From Bolinopsis microptera (taxonomy: Eukaryota; Ctenophora; Tentaculata; Lobata; Bolinopsidae): a stretch of 64,000 nucleotides of DNA. Location: contig NC_087084.1 in the NCBI RefSeq assembly GCF_026151205.1, positions 15,146,322-15,210,321 of the forward strand, in the 5' to 3' direction. Under the pieces are notes generated by a model, which saw only the letters and a program-made list of their open reading frames with translations, was not told where the DNA came from and did not search any database. Of this stretch, positions 31,990-51,752 are shown piece by piece; within the stretch, counting starts at the first letter, position 1, and each line of letters begins with the position of its first letter. Made by a program: the position numbers and the translations under genes.

Positions 31990-33402
31990 CAATGGTGAAA
32001 AGTGGTGAAATTTAACAATTTGGTAACCCGATTCACCTTAAAGGTCAGTCACAATTTTTCACCATTTTACACCATTTTACACCCATTCTAGTTTTTTTCC
32101 AAAATATCAAATTGAAATATTATATAATGTGTTTTCTGGTACTATACGACAATACCAAGAGCTCAGTTTTGAAGAACCTTAATCGCCATGTTCACTATAA
32201 GTAACCAGTTTTGGTGTACTTTTCTCACCATGATCATCAAGTTTAATTACAAGTTTAAAATATTTATCTCACTCGCCATGTTCACCAAAAATTACCAGTT
32301 CCGATGTACCTTACTCGCCATGTTCACTAAAAGTAACCAGTTTGGATGTACATTTCTCATCATGATCACACAAAAGGTACTAAATTGATGTACTTTTCTC
32401 ACCATGATCACCAAAAATTACTAGTTTTTATTTATCTTACTCGCCATGTTCACCAAAAGTTACCAGTTTCGATGTAACTTACTCTCCATGCTCACCAAAA
32501 GTTACTAGTTTTGATGTATCTTACTCGCCAAGTTTAATAAAAGTTACTAGTTTTGATGTACCTTACTCGCCAAGTTCACCAAAAGTTACTATTTTTGATG
32601 TACCTTACTAGCCAAATTCACCAAAAGTTACTATTTTTGATGTACCTTACTAGCCAAATTCACCAAAAGTTACCAGTATCAATGTACCTTTCTCGCCATA
32701 TTCACTAAATGTTACCAGTTTCAATGTATCTTTCTCGCCATTTTCACTTACAGTTACCAGTTTCAATGTACCTTTCTCACCATATTCACTTATAGTTACC
32801 AGTTTCACCATGTTCAGTGTTCACTAAAAGTTACCAGTATTGATGTACCTTTCTCGCCATATTCACTAAATGTTACCAGTTTCAATGTATCTTTCTCGCC
32901 ATTTTCACTTACAGTTACCAGTTTCAATGTACCTTTCTCACCATATTCACTTATAGTTACCAGTTTCACCATGTTCAGTGTTCACTAAAAGTTACCAGTA
33001 TTGATGTACCTTTCTCGCCATATTCACTAAATGTTACCAGTTTCAATGTATCTTTCTCGCCATTTTCACTTACAGTTACCAGTTTCAATGTACCTTTCTC
33101 ACCATGTGCACTAGTTTTGATGAAAAATGGTGATTGATAGTTTTTGTGAATCGAGTTTCCGAATTGTAAAACCTAGACGTACTTTAAATACAATGAAACA
33201 CATGTTTCTTTATATCCTTAAAATCTGAGTTAATAACGAAATAATGTTTTAGAGTGATAACACCAGGTCAAAACTAAAACTAGAAGGCAAATATACTCAT
33301 CGAAAAAATGGTGAAAAATGGCGAAATCTTACAATTTGGAAACCTGATTAACCATAAAAATCAGTCACAATTTTTCACCATTTTACACCATTTTTTACCA
33401 TT
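31990..33402. repeat. ~42-bp satellite bracketed by GGTGAAAA direct repeats
   Basis: Units of about 41-42 bp (GTTACCAGTTTCAATGTA and CTTTCTCGCCATGTTCAC) run from about 32190 to 33110. In the distal part a 161-bp higher-order repeat is marked by TGTTCAGTGTTCACT at 32811 and 32972. The array is flanked on both sides by related 95-bp sequences (31990-32085 and 33310-33402). Each is itself an imperfect inverted repeat, from GGTGAAAAATGG to TTTTTCACCATTTTACACC. Confidence 0.8.
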
Positions 33403-33479
33403 CAATTAAACAAATAAATCAATTAAATCATTACTCCGAATACCAATTGGTGATCATGTAATGCCCCAACCACTTACCG

Positions 33480-33605
33480 CTGAGCACCCCCGTTTTTATC
33501 TAGTATCTCTAGTTTTTATAAGAAATACTAGAATCTCTAGAATCTCTAGTTTTTATCAGAAATACTAGAATCTCTAAAATCTCTAGTTTTTATCAGAAAT
33601 ACTAC
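33480..33605. repeat. Short tandem repeat TCTCTAGTTTTTATCAGAAA
   Basis: About three imperfect units of 40-48 bp built from TCTCTAGTTTTTAT and AAATACTAGAA. It lies in the presumed 5' region of the gene that follows. Confidence 0.6.
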
Positions 33606-33830
33606 CTCAGTTATTGTAGTCTGTTGGTCGAAGGACTTTCAAATATATTATACTGATAATACTTGTCTGTACAGAACCTGAAAAGCTTTTAATACAAAAT
33701 TACTTTATTGTTATTGCTGCTATTGCTTTATAAATCCTTTCTATTTCACATTTTGCAGAGAATAATGTTGATTTTTTGAGATATCCCATTGGTTTTGCCT
33801 TGATATTAACATACTCTTTCACTAGTGACT

Positions 33831-41447
<7,617 letters not shown>

Positions 41448-41508
41448 TTATCTTACTCCTTACTATATATGTCACGTGATCTGTGCATCATCACCCCATA
41501 TGAATCAA

Positions 41509-41973
41509 GTTACCATATAAACCTCAGTTAGTTACCATAGCAACCTCAGTTAGTTACCATAGCAACCTCAGTTAGTTACCATAGCAACCTCAGTTAGTTA
41601 CCATAGCAACCTCCGTTAGTTACCATATAAACCTCAGTTAGTTACCATAGCAACCTCAGTTAGTTACCATAGCAACCTCAGTTAGTTACCATAGCAACCT
41701 CAGTTAGTTACCATAGCAACCTCAGTTAGTTACCATAGCAACCTCAGTTAGTTACCATAGCAACCTCAGTTAGTTACCATAGCAACCTCAGTTAGTTACC
41801 ATAGCAACCTCCGTTAGTTTATAGTAACCATAGCAACCTCAGTTAGTTACCATAGCAACCTCAGTTAGTTACCATAGCAACCTCAGTTAGTTACCATAGC
41901 AACCTCAGTTAGTTACCATAGCAACCTCAGTTAGTTACCATAGCAACCTCAGTTAGTTACCATAGCAACCTCA
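41509..41973. repeat. 22-bp array of RFX X-box motifs
   Basis: About 21 copies of a 22-bp unit (TTACCATAGCAACCTCAGTT plus AG), starting about 60 bp after the host gene stop. About 19 contain GTTACCATAGCAAC or a close form, which fits the RFX consensus GTNRCC, 0-3 bases, RGYAAC. Two units have ATATAAAC instead, and one short TTTATAG insertion interrupts the phase near 41820. It lies between two convergent genes, so it is not at an obvious promoter. Confidence 0.93.
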
Positions 41974-42439
41974 GGTACCACGGTGGTCGTTGTCACGTTT
42001 CTACACGAGATACCCCTCAGATAACGGGAAATGTTAACAAACAACAGTGGTTACCATAGAAACAACTATTAGGGCGGACTAGTCATAGCGAGGAATTTAA
42101 AGGGCCGGGTTTGCCAATAAGTTTATTTAATTAAAAGAACTTAAATATTTGTAGTTAAAAACCGTTCAAGCGTTAGTACATTTTTAATTTGTAAATTTTA
42201 AGTTATTTGTTTTTATATGATACGTTTAAACAACTTTTTTCTTCTCCCAAGGGTTTTACTTACTTACTTGTACCAATGTACCCTGTTTTACTTCCTAAAT
42301 ATCCTCTAATTATCACTACTGCTTACTAAGTTAGTAACTAAGATAGATGGTCATGTTCATACAATATGTCGTGTAAAAGTATTGAAGTAAATTGTTTTGT
42401 AGCTCTATCACAGTTGTTTTTGGTATTTACTAATGAGGT

Positions 42440-42740
42440 AAGGGGCCATCTACTTTAGGACGTCCGCCAAAATCACAGATTTTCAAGACACCCCCCTCCC
42501 CCTGTCCGGGTGTGTCCGAATTTTCAAAACAATCCCCCCTCCCCCGGACGTCCGGATTTCCAGCTACTTTTAAGAGTAAAAATAAAACCAACTCAAATTC
42601 ATTGTTAATATAATTCAAAGAGTTGAAGTAAAATTCAAAGAGTTGCAATAAATGGGACTTTATCGTTATTTTCTGCGAAAATTTCAGGGCGTCCGGATTT
42701 TCAGAAACCACCCCCTCCCCTTGCCGGATTTGTCCGAAAT
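42440..42740. repeat. C-run repeats with GTCCGG motifs
   Basis: Three related segments combine a C-run (ACCCCCCTCCCC-like) with GTCCGG or TGTCCGAA and TTTTCA (42455-42510, 42515-42560, 42685-42740). They suggest degenerate copies of an element whose other end abuts the 366-bp satellite. Confidence 0.5.
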
Positions 42741-45700
42741 GATGGTATGAAACAAATTGAGGTACTGGGAGTCAAAATCCCGAATATAATTGCAAAATCA
42801 TATTGTCCCAATCTCTGTCCCATTTTCAGTTTTTGAAGATGAAATTTCCAGGACCGAAATTTTACAGTTTTGACTGATTTTTTCACCTGCAACCAATTAG
42901 TAAGTCAATTATAGATGGCAATTGACACGATTGAGGTGGTGGAAGTTTGATTTCGGTCGGAGGAAGCCCACAGCAGAAAGCTTAACAAAAAGAAAAGTTG
43001 TATTTTCAAAATGCTGTCCCATTTTCAAATATGAAATTTTCTGAACCCAAATTTTACAGATTGGATGAACTTTTTGCCCAGAAACCAGTTAGTTAGTTAA
43101 TTGATGATGGTATGAAACCAAATTGAGGTACTGGGAGTCAAAATCCCGAATAAAATTGCAAAATCATATTGTCCCAATCTCTGTCCCATTTTCAGTTTTT
43201 GAAGATGAAATTTCCAGGACCGAAATTTTACATTTGTGACTGATTTTTTCACCTGCAACCAATTAGTAAGTCAACTATAGATGGCAAAAGACACGATTGA
43301 GGTGGTGGAAGTTTGCTTCCGGTCGAAGGAAGCCCACAGCAGAAAGCTTAACAAAACGAAAAGTTGTATTTTCAAAATGCTGTCCCATTTTCAAATATGA
43401 AATTTTCTGAACCAAAATTTGACAGATTGGATGAACTTTTAGTCTAGAAACCAGTTAGTTAGTTAATTGATGATGGTATGAAACCAAATTGAGGTACTGG
43501 GAGTCGAAATCCCGAATAAAATTGCAAAATCATATTGTCCCAATCTCTGTCCCATTTTCAGTTTTGAAGATGAAATTTCCAGGACCGAAATTTTACAGTT
43601 TTGACTGATTTTTCACCTTCAACCAATTAGTAAGTCAACTATAGATGGCAAATGACACGATTGAGGTGGTGGAAGTTTGATTTTGGTCGGAGGAAGCCCA
43701 CAGCAGAAAGCTTAACAAAACGAAAAGTTGTATTTTCAAAATGCTGTCTCAATTTCAAATATGAAATTTTCTGAAACCAAATTTGACAGATTGGATGAAC
43801 TTTTTGCCCAGAAACCAGTTAGTTAGTTAATTGATGATGGTATGAAACCAAATTGAGGTACTGGGAGTCGAAATCCCGAATAAAATTGCAAAATCATATT
43901 GTCCCAATCTCTGTCCCATTTCAGTTTTTGAAGATGAAATTTCCAGGACCGAAATTTTACAGTTTTGACTGATTTTTTCACCTTCAACCAATTAGTAAGT
44001 CAACTATAGATGGCAAAAGACACGATTGAGGTGGTGGAAGTTTGCTTCCGGTCGAAGGAAGCCCACAGCAGAAAGCTTAACAAAACGAAAAGTTGTATTT
44101 TCAAAATGCTGTCCCATTTTCAAATATGAAATTTTCTGAACCAAAATTTGACAGATTGGATGAACTTTTAGTCTAGAAACCAGTTAGTTAGTTAATTGAT
44201 GATGGTATGAAACCAAATTGAGGTACTGGGAGTCGAAATCCCGAATAAAATTGCAAAATCATATTGTCCCAATCTCTGTCCCATTTTCAGTTTTTGAAGA
44301 TGAAATTTCCAGGACCGAAATTTTACAGTTTTGACTGATTTTTTCACCTTCAACCAATTAGTAAGTCAACTATAGATGGCAAATGACACGATTGAGGTGG
44401 TGGAAGTTTGATTTTGGTCGGAGGAAGCCCACAGCAGAAAGCTTAACAAAACGAAAAGTTGTATTTTCAAAATGCTGTCTCAATTTCAAATATGAAATTT
44501 TCTGAAACCAAATTTGACAGATTGGATGAACTTTTTGCCCAGAAACCAGTTAGTTAGTTAATTGATGATGGTATGAAACCAAATTGAGGTACTGGGAGTC
44601 GAAATCCCGAATAAAATTGCAAAATCATATTGTCCCAATCTCTGTCCCATTTTCATTTTTTGTAGATGAAATTTCCAGGACCGAAATTTTACAGTTTTGA
44701 CTGATTTTTTCACCTGCAACCAATTAGTAAGTCAATTATAGATGGCAAATGACACGATTGAGGTGGTGGAAGTTTGATTTCGGTCGGAGGAAGCCCACAG
44801 CAGAAAGCTTAACAAAACGAAAAGTTGTATTTTCAAAATGCTGTCCCAATTTCAAATATGAAATTTTCTGAACCCAAATTTGACAGATTGGATGAATCTT
44901 TTGCCCAGAAAACCAGTTAGTTAGTTAATTGATGATGGTATGAAACCAAATTGAGGTACTGGGAGTCAAAATCCCGAATAAAATTGCAAAATCATATTGT
45001 CCCAATCTCTGTCCCATTTTCATTTTTTGTAGATGAAATTTCCAGGACCGAAATTTTACAGTTTGACTGATTTTTTCACCTGCAACCAATTATTAAGTCA
45101 ACTATAGATGGCAAATGACACGATTGAGGTGATGGAAGTTTGATTTCGGTCGGAGGAAGCCCACAGCAGAAAGCTTAACAAAACGAAAAGTTGTATTTTC
45201 TAAATGCTGTCCCATTTCAAATATGATATTTTCTGAACCCAAATTTGACAGATTGGATGAACTTTTTGCCCAGAAACCAGTTAGTTAGTTAATTGATGAT
45301 GGTATAAAAACCAAATTGAGGTACTGGGAGTTAAAATCCCGAATAAAATTGCAAAATCATATTGTCCCAATCTCTGTCCCATTTTCAGTTTTTGAAGATG
45401 AAATTTCCAGGACCGAAATTTTACAGTTTTGACTGATTTTTTCACCTGCAACCAATTAGTAAGTCAACTATAGATGGCAAATGACACGATTGAGGTGGTG
45501 AAAGTTTGATTTTGGTCGGAGGAAGCCCACAGTAGAAAGCTTAACAAAACGAAAAGTTGTATTTTCAAAATGCTGTCCCAATTTCAAATATGAAATTTTC
45601 TGAACCCAAATTTGACAGATTGGATGAATCTTTTGCCCAGAAACCAGTTAGTTAGTTAATTGATGATGGTATGAAACCAAATTGAGGTACTGGGAGTCAA

Positions 45701-46497
45701 AATCCCGAATAAAATTGCAAAATCATATTGTCCCAATCTCTGTCCCATTTTCATTTTTTGTAGATGAAATTTCCAGGACCGAAATTTTACAGTTTTGACT
45801 GATTTTTTCACCTGCAACCAATTATTAAGTCAACTATAGATGGCAAATGACACGATTGAGGTGATGGAAGTTTGATTTCGGTCGGAGGAAGCCCACAGCA
45901 GAAAGCTTAACAAAACGAAAAGTTGTATTTTCTAAATGCTGTCCCATTTTCAAATATGATATTTTCTGAACCCAAATTTGACAGATTGGATGAACTTTTT
46001 GCCCAGAAACCAGTTAGTTAGTTAATTGATGATGGTATAAAAACCAAATTGAGGTACTGGGAGTTAAAATCCCGAATAAAATTGCAAAATCATATTGTCC
46101 CAATCTCTGTCCCATTTTCAGTTTTTGTAGATGAAATTTCCAGGACCGAAATTTTATAATTTTGACTGATTTTTTCACCTGCAACCAATTATTAAGTCAA
46201 CTATAGATGGCAAATGACACGTTTGAGGTGGTGGAAGTTTGATTTCGGTCGGAGGAAGCCTACAGCAGAAAGCTTAACAAAACGAAAAGTTGTATTTTCA
46301 AAATGTTGTCCCATTTTCAAATATGAAATTTTCTGAACCCAAATTTGACAGATTGGATGAACTTTTTGCCAGAAACCAATTAGTTAGTTAGTTGATGATG
46401 GTATGAAACCAAAATGAGGTACTGGGAGTCAGAATCCCGAATAAAATTGCAAAATAATATTGTCCCAATCTCTGTCCCATTTTCAGTTTTTGAAGAT
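42741..46497. repeat. 366-bp satellite, ~10 copies with dimeric higher order
   Basis: The marker GATGGTATGAAAC or GATGGTATAAAAACC recurs at 42741, 43106, 43472, 43836, 44201, 44567, 44934, 45298, 45665, 46031 and 46397, that is every 364-367 bp. Alternate units share variants: ACTTTTAGTCTAGAAACC at 43433 and 44164; GGTATAAAAACC at 45301 and 46034. The array therefore evolved by exchange of about 731-bp dimers. It is AT-rich and non-coding, and ends at 46497 in unrelated sequence. Confidence 0.95.
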
Positions 46498-46604
46498 GTA
46501 CGCCACTGTATTGATCCGAACTGAGAATGGGGACAGTTCGGATCATTAGAAATTATCCAAGAAAACATTTCAACTATGCGACTCATATTAATTAATACTG
46601 TGTC

Positions 46605-46716
46605 TATATAGTCTATGTCCGCCTATGTCCGTCTATGTCCGCCTATGTCCAGTCCTTTTTGGGATTCTATGAGACAAGCGGACATAGACGGACGTGACAC
46701 CCCCCCCCCCCCCCCC
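46605..46716 (-). mobile_element. Solo terminus of the composite TGTCCG element
   Basis: GTCTATGTCCGCCTATGTCC, then CTTTTTGGGATTCTATGAG, then GGACATAGACGGACGTGACA and a C-run ending at 46716. It matches the right end of the element at 10.26-15.34 kb. No left terminus is seen. Confidence 0.8.
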
Positions 46717-47601
46717 AATATTATACCTGTCACCAAGATGCAGTTATCCTGATTTTAAATTTCAGTGCACTTTTGCCTTTTTTGGTGTATAGTAGTATAA
46801 AGTGTAGTAAAAAGGTACACTTTATTATACATTTTTACACTTTTAACTACACTTAACCAAATTATGTTCTATCTATTTTTCGTCAGGGTAAGGGGTTTAC
46901 TTTACGGCTCGACCAAAAGTTGCCCCACAAATCATTTCGAAAATGCGAACTTGTTCTGCGCAGTCCACTACACGGACGAAATGCGATTGTGTAGTCGAGA
47001 TTTTATAACATGCTAGAGTTTAACTGATTAGGGTTAGAGTACAGGGTATGGTTATTAACTGCTCATTACAGATATTTAAGGAACGTGTTAAACTAATCAC
47101 GTTATAGTGCAGCAGAGTGATTTATTATCGTTCACCTCACGGACCATAATATATATTTAATTCATTGATCCGGCCGGTTGTCATGACAGCGCGCACAATA
47201 TTCACAAATTTCATCATCGCGTCTTACGTTTATGATATTTTAATCAGATGCTACGGAAATTGCCACTTTGTCACAAAGACATCTTTTTGATAGTTTTAAT
47301 CTTCGAATCAACCAGAATTCTTTAAGAAGAAGAAATAATCATTTTAATTGTATCAGTACATAAAAATCTCTTCTTGATATAGCTTTAGTATCCACTGTTA
47401 AAATTGTTACAAATTTGGAATCATCAATCAAGTCCTTCTCAGACAATTTGACAATGGAGCTTTTTTATGTAAAATATCTTTCAAATTACTGTATTTTAGT
47501 TATTTACAAACTAAGTCTGATAATTTTTCAGCGAAATAAACTAAAGAAAATCAGCTCAGCAGAAACATAATTTGAGAGCATCTATTTTATAATTTTGTAA
47601 T
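46717..47601. other. Intergenic sequence between convergent genes
   Basis: No supported exon was found. It contains degenerate GATTAGGGTTAGAGTACAGG sequence (47027-47046) related to stretches near 54056 and 59890. Confidence 0.4.
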
Positions 47602-48478
47602 TCAGCTGTAAGCCTCTCCAATGTTGTCGAACTCCGGAATAGATTTGAACACAGTTTTAAACTGAGATGAAACTAATAACTCGTCAGGCTTTTCTCTGAA
47701 CGATTTGGTTCCATAGTCCACACTGAAAGTGATATGATGTTAACAAATAATTTAAATGATGTTGCACCTTTCGCCAGTGAATAATTTACTCGACCTTTTC
47801 ATCTACAATTAATAAAAACAGGAACTCGTTCATATTACGAACTCCTAGGCCGGTAACCTTAGCAACCTTAGGAAATGATACTCACTTAGAAAACTGAGTA
47901 TTGTTGTGAAGTGATGGCATATAATCGTATTTCATCCTTGAGAAGGGAGCAAACCTGCAAGTAAAGATATATAAATAGAGTTTTTTAAACAAGTGTTGAA
48001 CGTGAGAGTAATATTATCAACAAGCAGATGTAACCCCCGGCCCCCCCCCCCCAACAACAGAAGTAACCCCCCGCCCCCCCCCCCCCCACAACAAAAGTAA
48101 CCCCCACCCCCCCTCCCCCCCCCCCCGAGTTCAGTTCAATAGATCTGATATTAGTTGGGAGTTGATATGAACTTCTTTTAAAAGGAAACTCACTCAGAAT
48201 CAATAATTCGTTTACACCATTCCTCTTGAACATCCTTTTCTCTGAAAAAACGTTTGATTTAATCGAGCAAATTCATCTATCAGTCAGAAAAACAAAGATC
48301 AATTTATTGCAGTTAAACAATCTCAGTCCCCAGAAAACTATCCAGCAAACATAAGTACTAGGTCAACATTATATATGAGCTGCTTGGATACTCCTTCATC
48401 AAAACAATTGTTTTAATCAAAACAATACTCACTTAGCCACGTCCTCTGTGATTAACCACGAGTCATTATTTCTGTCTA
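47602..48478 (-). CDS. Last four exons of an unrecognised minus-strand gene
   Basis: Exons on the minus strand: 48478-48433, 48241-48194, 47954-47886 and 47722-47602, ending in TGA. Donors are all AA/GTGAGT or GA/GTGAGT and the last three acceptors are good (TTTTTCAG, CTTGCAG, ACTTTCAG). All internal junctions are phase 2, and the frame is open throughout. Together they encode about 93 residues: a polar start containing NNDSWLITEDVAKEKDVQEE, then SEFAPFSRMKYDYMP, LHNNTQFSN, SFREKPDELLVSSQFKTVF and SIPEFDNIGEAYS. I do not recognise the family. The upstream exons are not found: the first acceptor is weak and repeats begin near 48605. The exons are short and were found only through splice logic. 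Confidence 0.72.
48032..48126. repeat. C-run tandem repeats in an intron
   Basis: Three units of GTAACCCCC followed by a long C-run and CAACAACAGAA-type spacer, inside the intron 47955-48193 of the minus-strand gene. Confidence 0.8.
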
Positions 48479-48604
48479 CTTTCAACAATTATTGATAATT
48501 CGACTTGTTTCACAAGTTTAGCAATGCGAAAATTTCTAAACTTGCTTATCTCTAATAAGGAAATTTACATCTGAGACAAATTTTTTGAATCTAAAATTGA
48601 AAGG

Positions 48605-51215
48605 TTGGACACCGTAAAATGGGCGACCGGAAAATGTGGTGGGTTTTGAGCAATTTCGCCATATTTTTCCGAACCATATTTTAACCCGGTCGTTAATAAA
48701 CCCGTCGTAATAATCCCGAGTAAGGTAAAGAGAAATAATCGTTCCTCATCCTTTAAAATTGTGTAGCTGCCTTTAGTTGCCGAGCAAGCAATGTTTTAGT
48801 TATATTAGTGCTGGTTGCTTGAAGGGTTAGTTAAAACTTGTTCGCTACATTGTTCAATTATGATTATTTACATACTCAAATTGTGACCCCTTTAACCAAT
48901 TATGATTGTGCGTAATGTTAAAGAATAGTACGAGCTTCACTTGTTTAAAAAACGAGGGTATAAATTGTACTTTAAAATAACTTTTCAATATGTGATTCAA
49001 ACGATTTGCTGTTTAAAGACTTCCAATTTTTCCGAATCATGTCCACTGGAAGCTACAAGAATTTGATATGAACACGTGTGAAGATGTTCCTGATAATATG
49101 ATCGTTCAGAAGGGCAGCTTTGTGTACAACTTGTGACCCTGGCCAGGAACGAAACTCAGGGAGGGATGGTTTGTGGTAAGGATTTTATACTTTAGGACCA
49201 GGGGATAAATTCAGGGCATTCGGTATCATTCACATTTCTATATTTTATATCACATTATTTTCTTACTACTTCTTTATTTTTCAGCTGAGTGTCCAGCTGG
49301 AAGCTACAAGAACAATGATTTGACAAGTGTGTAGTTGTGACGCAGGATGACATCAAACCTGACAAAACTGCCGTGGTAGATAACGTAGAAGCTTTATACT
49401 ATTGTTACTCATTATTTGAGACTCGGGTCCACCGAGCATAGCAATGGTTTTTATTATGTTAGATGCTGGTCTGCTTGGAAGGGTTCGGGTTAGGATAGAA
49501 TGTTAAAATAACGGTTATTAATTATTGTATCACACAATCCAAAATTACTCAGGTCACGTGATTCATATGATATATTACAGTGAGCTGCACGGGACGAAAG
49601 ATGAGTGGTCAACTGCAATCAGAAACAACAAACACTTTCCAGTAATTCAAGGAACTGTGGTGGAAAAGGAACTTGCTCGGACTCAGGCAGGAGCTCTCTA
49701 CAAACGGGAGCAGCGAGGGTGACTGCAACTCAGGAACGGGATTTATTTTTCCAATTTAAAGAACCCGGTGTTTACTCAGTTTTGAAAACAGTAAAAGTTG
49801 CTAAATAACCATAGCATCACCACAAAGGATTTACTAAACCCTTTATATTTTATACAGCCAGGCTAAAGTTCTCATTCAGACCGACAGAAAGCTAAAGGGG
49901 GAAATAAAATAGGGAAGAGTCATTACTATAGTTGAAGCCTAATTAAATAACAAAACTACAGCTAAATGACTCTTAATGGATGATACGGCATTTAACTTAG
50001 ATATCTAATAAATAAATCTCAATAGTGACTAGTCGTGCTTCCCTTAGTGAATATGTATGACGACCTGAACTTCAGTCTCCTGAAGCCTCCATAGAGTTAT
50101 CGAGGTAACCTGCCCTGATAGATCTAAACACAGGGAACAGTAACAACCTATTTTCTTATTAGGTCATTTGTAAAGCAAATTGAATTTCGCTAATCAAAGA
50201 TTTAAAAAAGTTTTTTAATACAAATGTTTACGTTATGTTATTACGTTATTTTAACATGGAGACCTAGTTTTGTATTTACAACGAAAAGCCTCAATTTTTG
50301 TTAAAAACAATTTATTCAGAATTCAGACCCTTGCGCAGCGGAACGAACTGTTGTACTGACAAGACACTATGTGAACCCTTTGTGAAGTGTTTGTTGAGCT
50401 GAGGCACTAAGGTTGGGGTACAAAAGCGGAAAGAATATTCTTTGGTTGACTTATTTATCAACACTTATTAAACAAACGGGGAAAAATATAGCGGACTTTC
50501 CCAAAACCCGCCAAATTATCCCGGTCATGAATTTACCGGTGGCCGACCTTTCAAGTTTTTTTTCAGAGGTCAACAAATTTTCAACCGAAATTTCTGTTTT
50601 TTGTTACTTGTTAAAGAAGTTATTTCAATTAACAGTTATTGATATTACTCAGAAATAGAAAAAAAGACACGTCTATTTAAAGGAAAATAAATCTAAGTAA
50701 TAATAAGTCAAATCTTCATTAAAGCGTATTCTCATTCTCATTATCGCTAATGTCCCCTCCATTATCATTATTGATATCATTTGTTTGTTTTTTAATTAAT
50801 TTTAACCAGTTATATTATTATTATAATATATATACATATATTATTATTATTTTCGTTTTCTTCTTCTGTTTTATTCTCTACGATTTACTGATTCATGGAC
50901 AAGAGAAATGAGAATCACGGTCCATCCTGAAATCTGATTTCTATAACCAAATTGTGATTTTTATAACGAAATTATGGTAGCAACAGCCAATAAAGTTACA
51001 GCCCTCCATCCACTGCTTCAAAAGTCTTCTCTAGCACATAATATGAGACTTCAGGTAAAATATGATGATCACCACCCCCTTGGAACCCCATAATCTGACT
51101 CGGCGGGTTTTATTATGACTGCGGTAAAATTTTTGACCGGGAAAAATATGGCGGAATTTTCCAAAACCCACCACTTTATCCCTGTCATAATATTCCCGAG
51201 TAAGGTATGTTTATT
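48605..51215. repeat. Inverted pair of diverged dispersed repeats
   Basis: The sequence at 48610-48735 (GTGGTGGGTTTTGAGC, CGCCATATTTTTCC) is the diverged inverse of 51105-51210 (GGAAAAATATGGCGGAA, CAAAACCCACCAC). A third partial copy is at 50478-50540. The intervening sequence includes the GCC2/sushi-like pseudogene. Whether the pair ever bounded one element is unclear. Confidence 0.45.
49025..49810 (+). pseudogene. Decayed GCC2/GCC3 and sushi-like extracellular domains
   Basis: With frameshifts, 49045-49165 reads GSYKN, then CEDVPDNMIVQKGS and LCTTCDPGQERN. 49284-49345 (after a TTTTTCAG) reads ECPAGSYKNNDLTS. Both fit the Cys-rich GCC2/GCC3 (ephrin-receptor-like) repeat. 49575-49800 reads HFPVIQGTVVE in one frame and CSDSGRSSLQTGAARVTA in the next, a sushi/CCP-like block. 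Stops and shifts in every segment and loss of conserved Cys mean it is not functional. The source was probably a large secreted or receptor protein mixing these domains. The call is by pattern only. Confidence 0.45.
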
Positions 51216-51752
51216 ATGATATTATTATTCATTGTAATATGGCAATAAAATTTAAATTTTGTTTTACTTAAATTTTGTTTTCCTTAATTAAATTTGACGG
51301 GACTTTTAGGATATCTAACTCTAAGTTTGACCCATATCTATAATCTCTGAAATTTCTGTACAATTCTAAGAAGAATTACGTGAGTTAATAAAGGGTTGCG
51401 TGTGGGCAGTTACTTTTGGGCCACCCTGTAGTTTAGTAATTGAATTCTAGTCATTGGATCGTATTGAAAGTACATTACAGCACTAAATTGCGTGTAAGAT
51501 CGAATTGAAAGCTCAAACACTTCTTAATATACTTCATAATACACAGCTTCTTAACTGTCATTTGAACCCTACCCAGGTTCTTGGTTGTCCGGCTGTTAGG
51601 ATAGTTATAATATGGATTACATCACAAATTATACGTCACTGATTGGGCCATGTGATGTGATACCTGTGGGAGCCCGGAATGAGAGGTTCCTAGTTGTCGG
51701 TCACCGATTGAAAGTAATACTACACCTAAGTGTATAAGATTTAGAGTAGAGC
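49811..51752. other. AT-rich intergenic sequence
   Basis: No supported gene. It contains one or two fragments of the dispersed repeats noted at 48605-51215 and plain AT-rich sequence. Confidence 0.4.
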
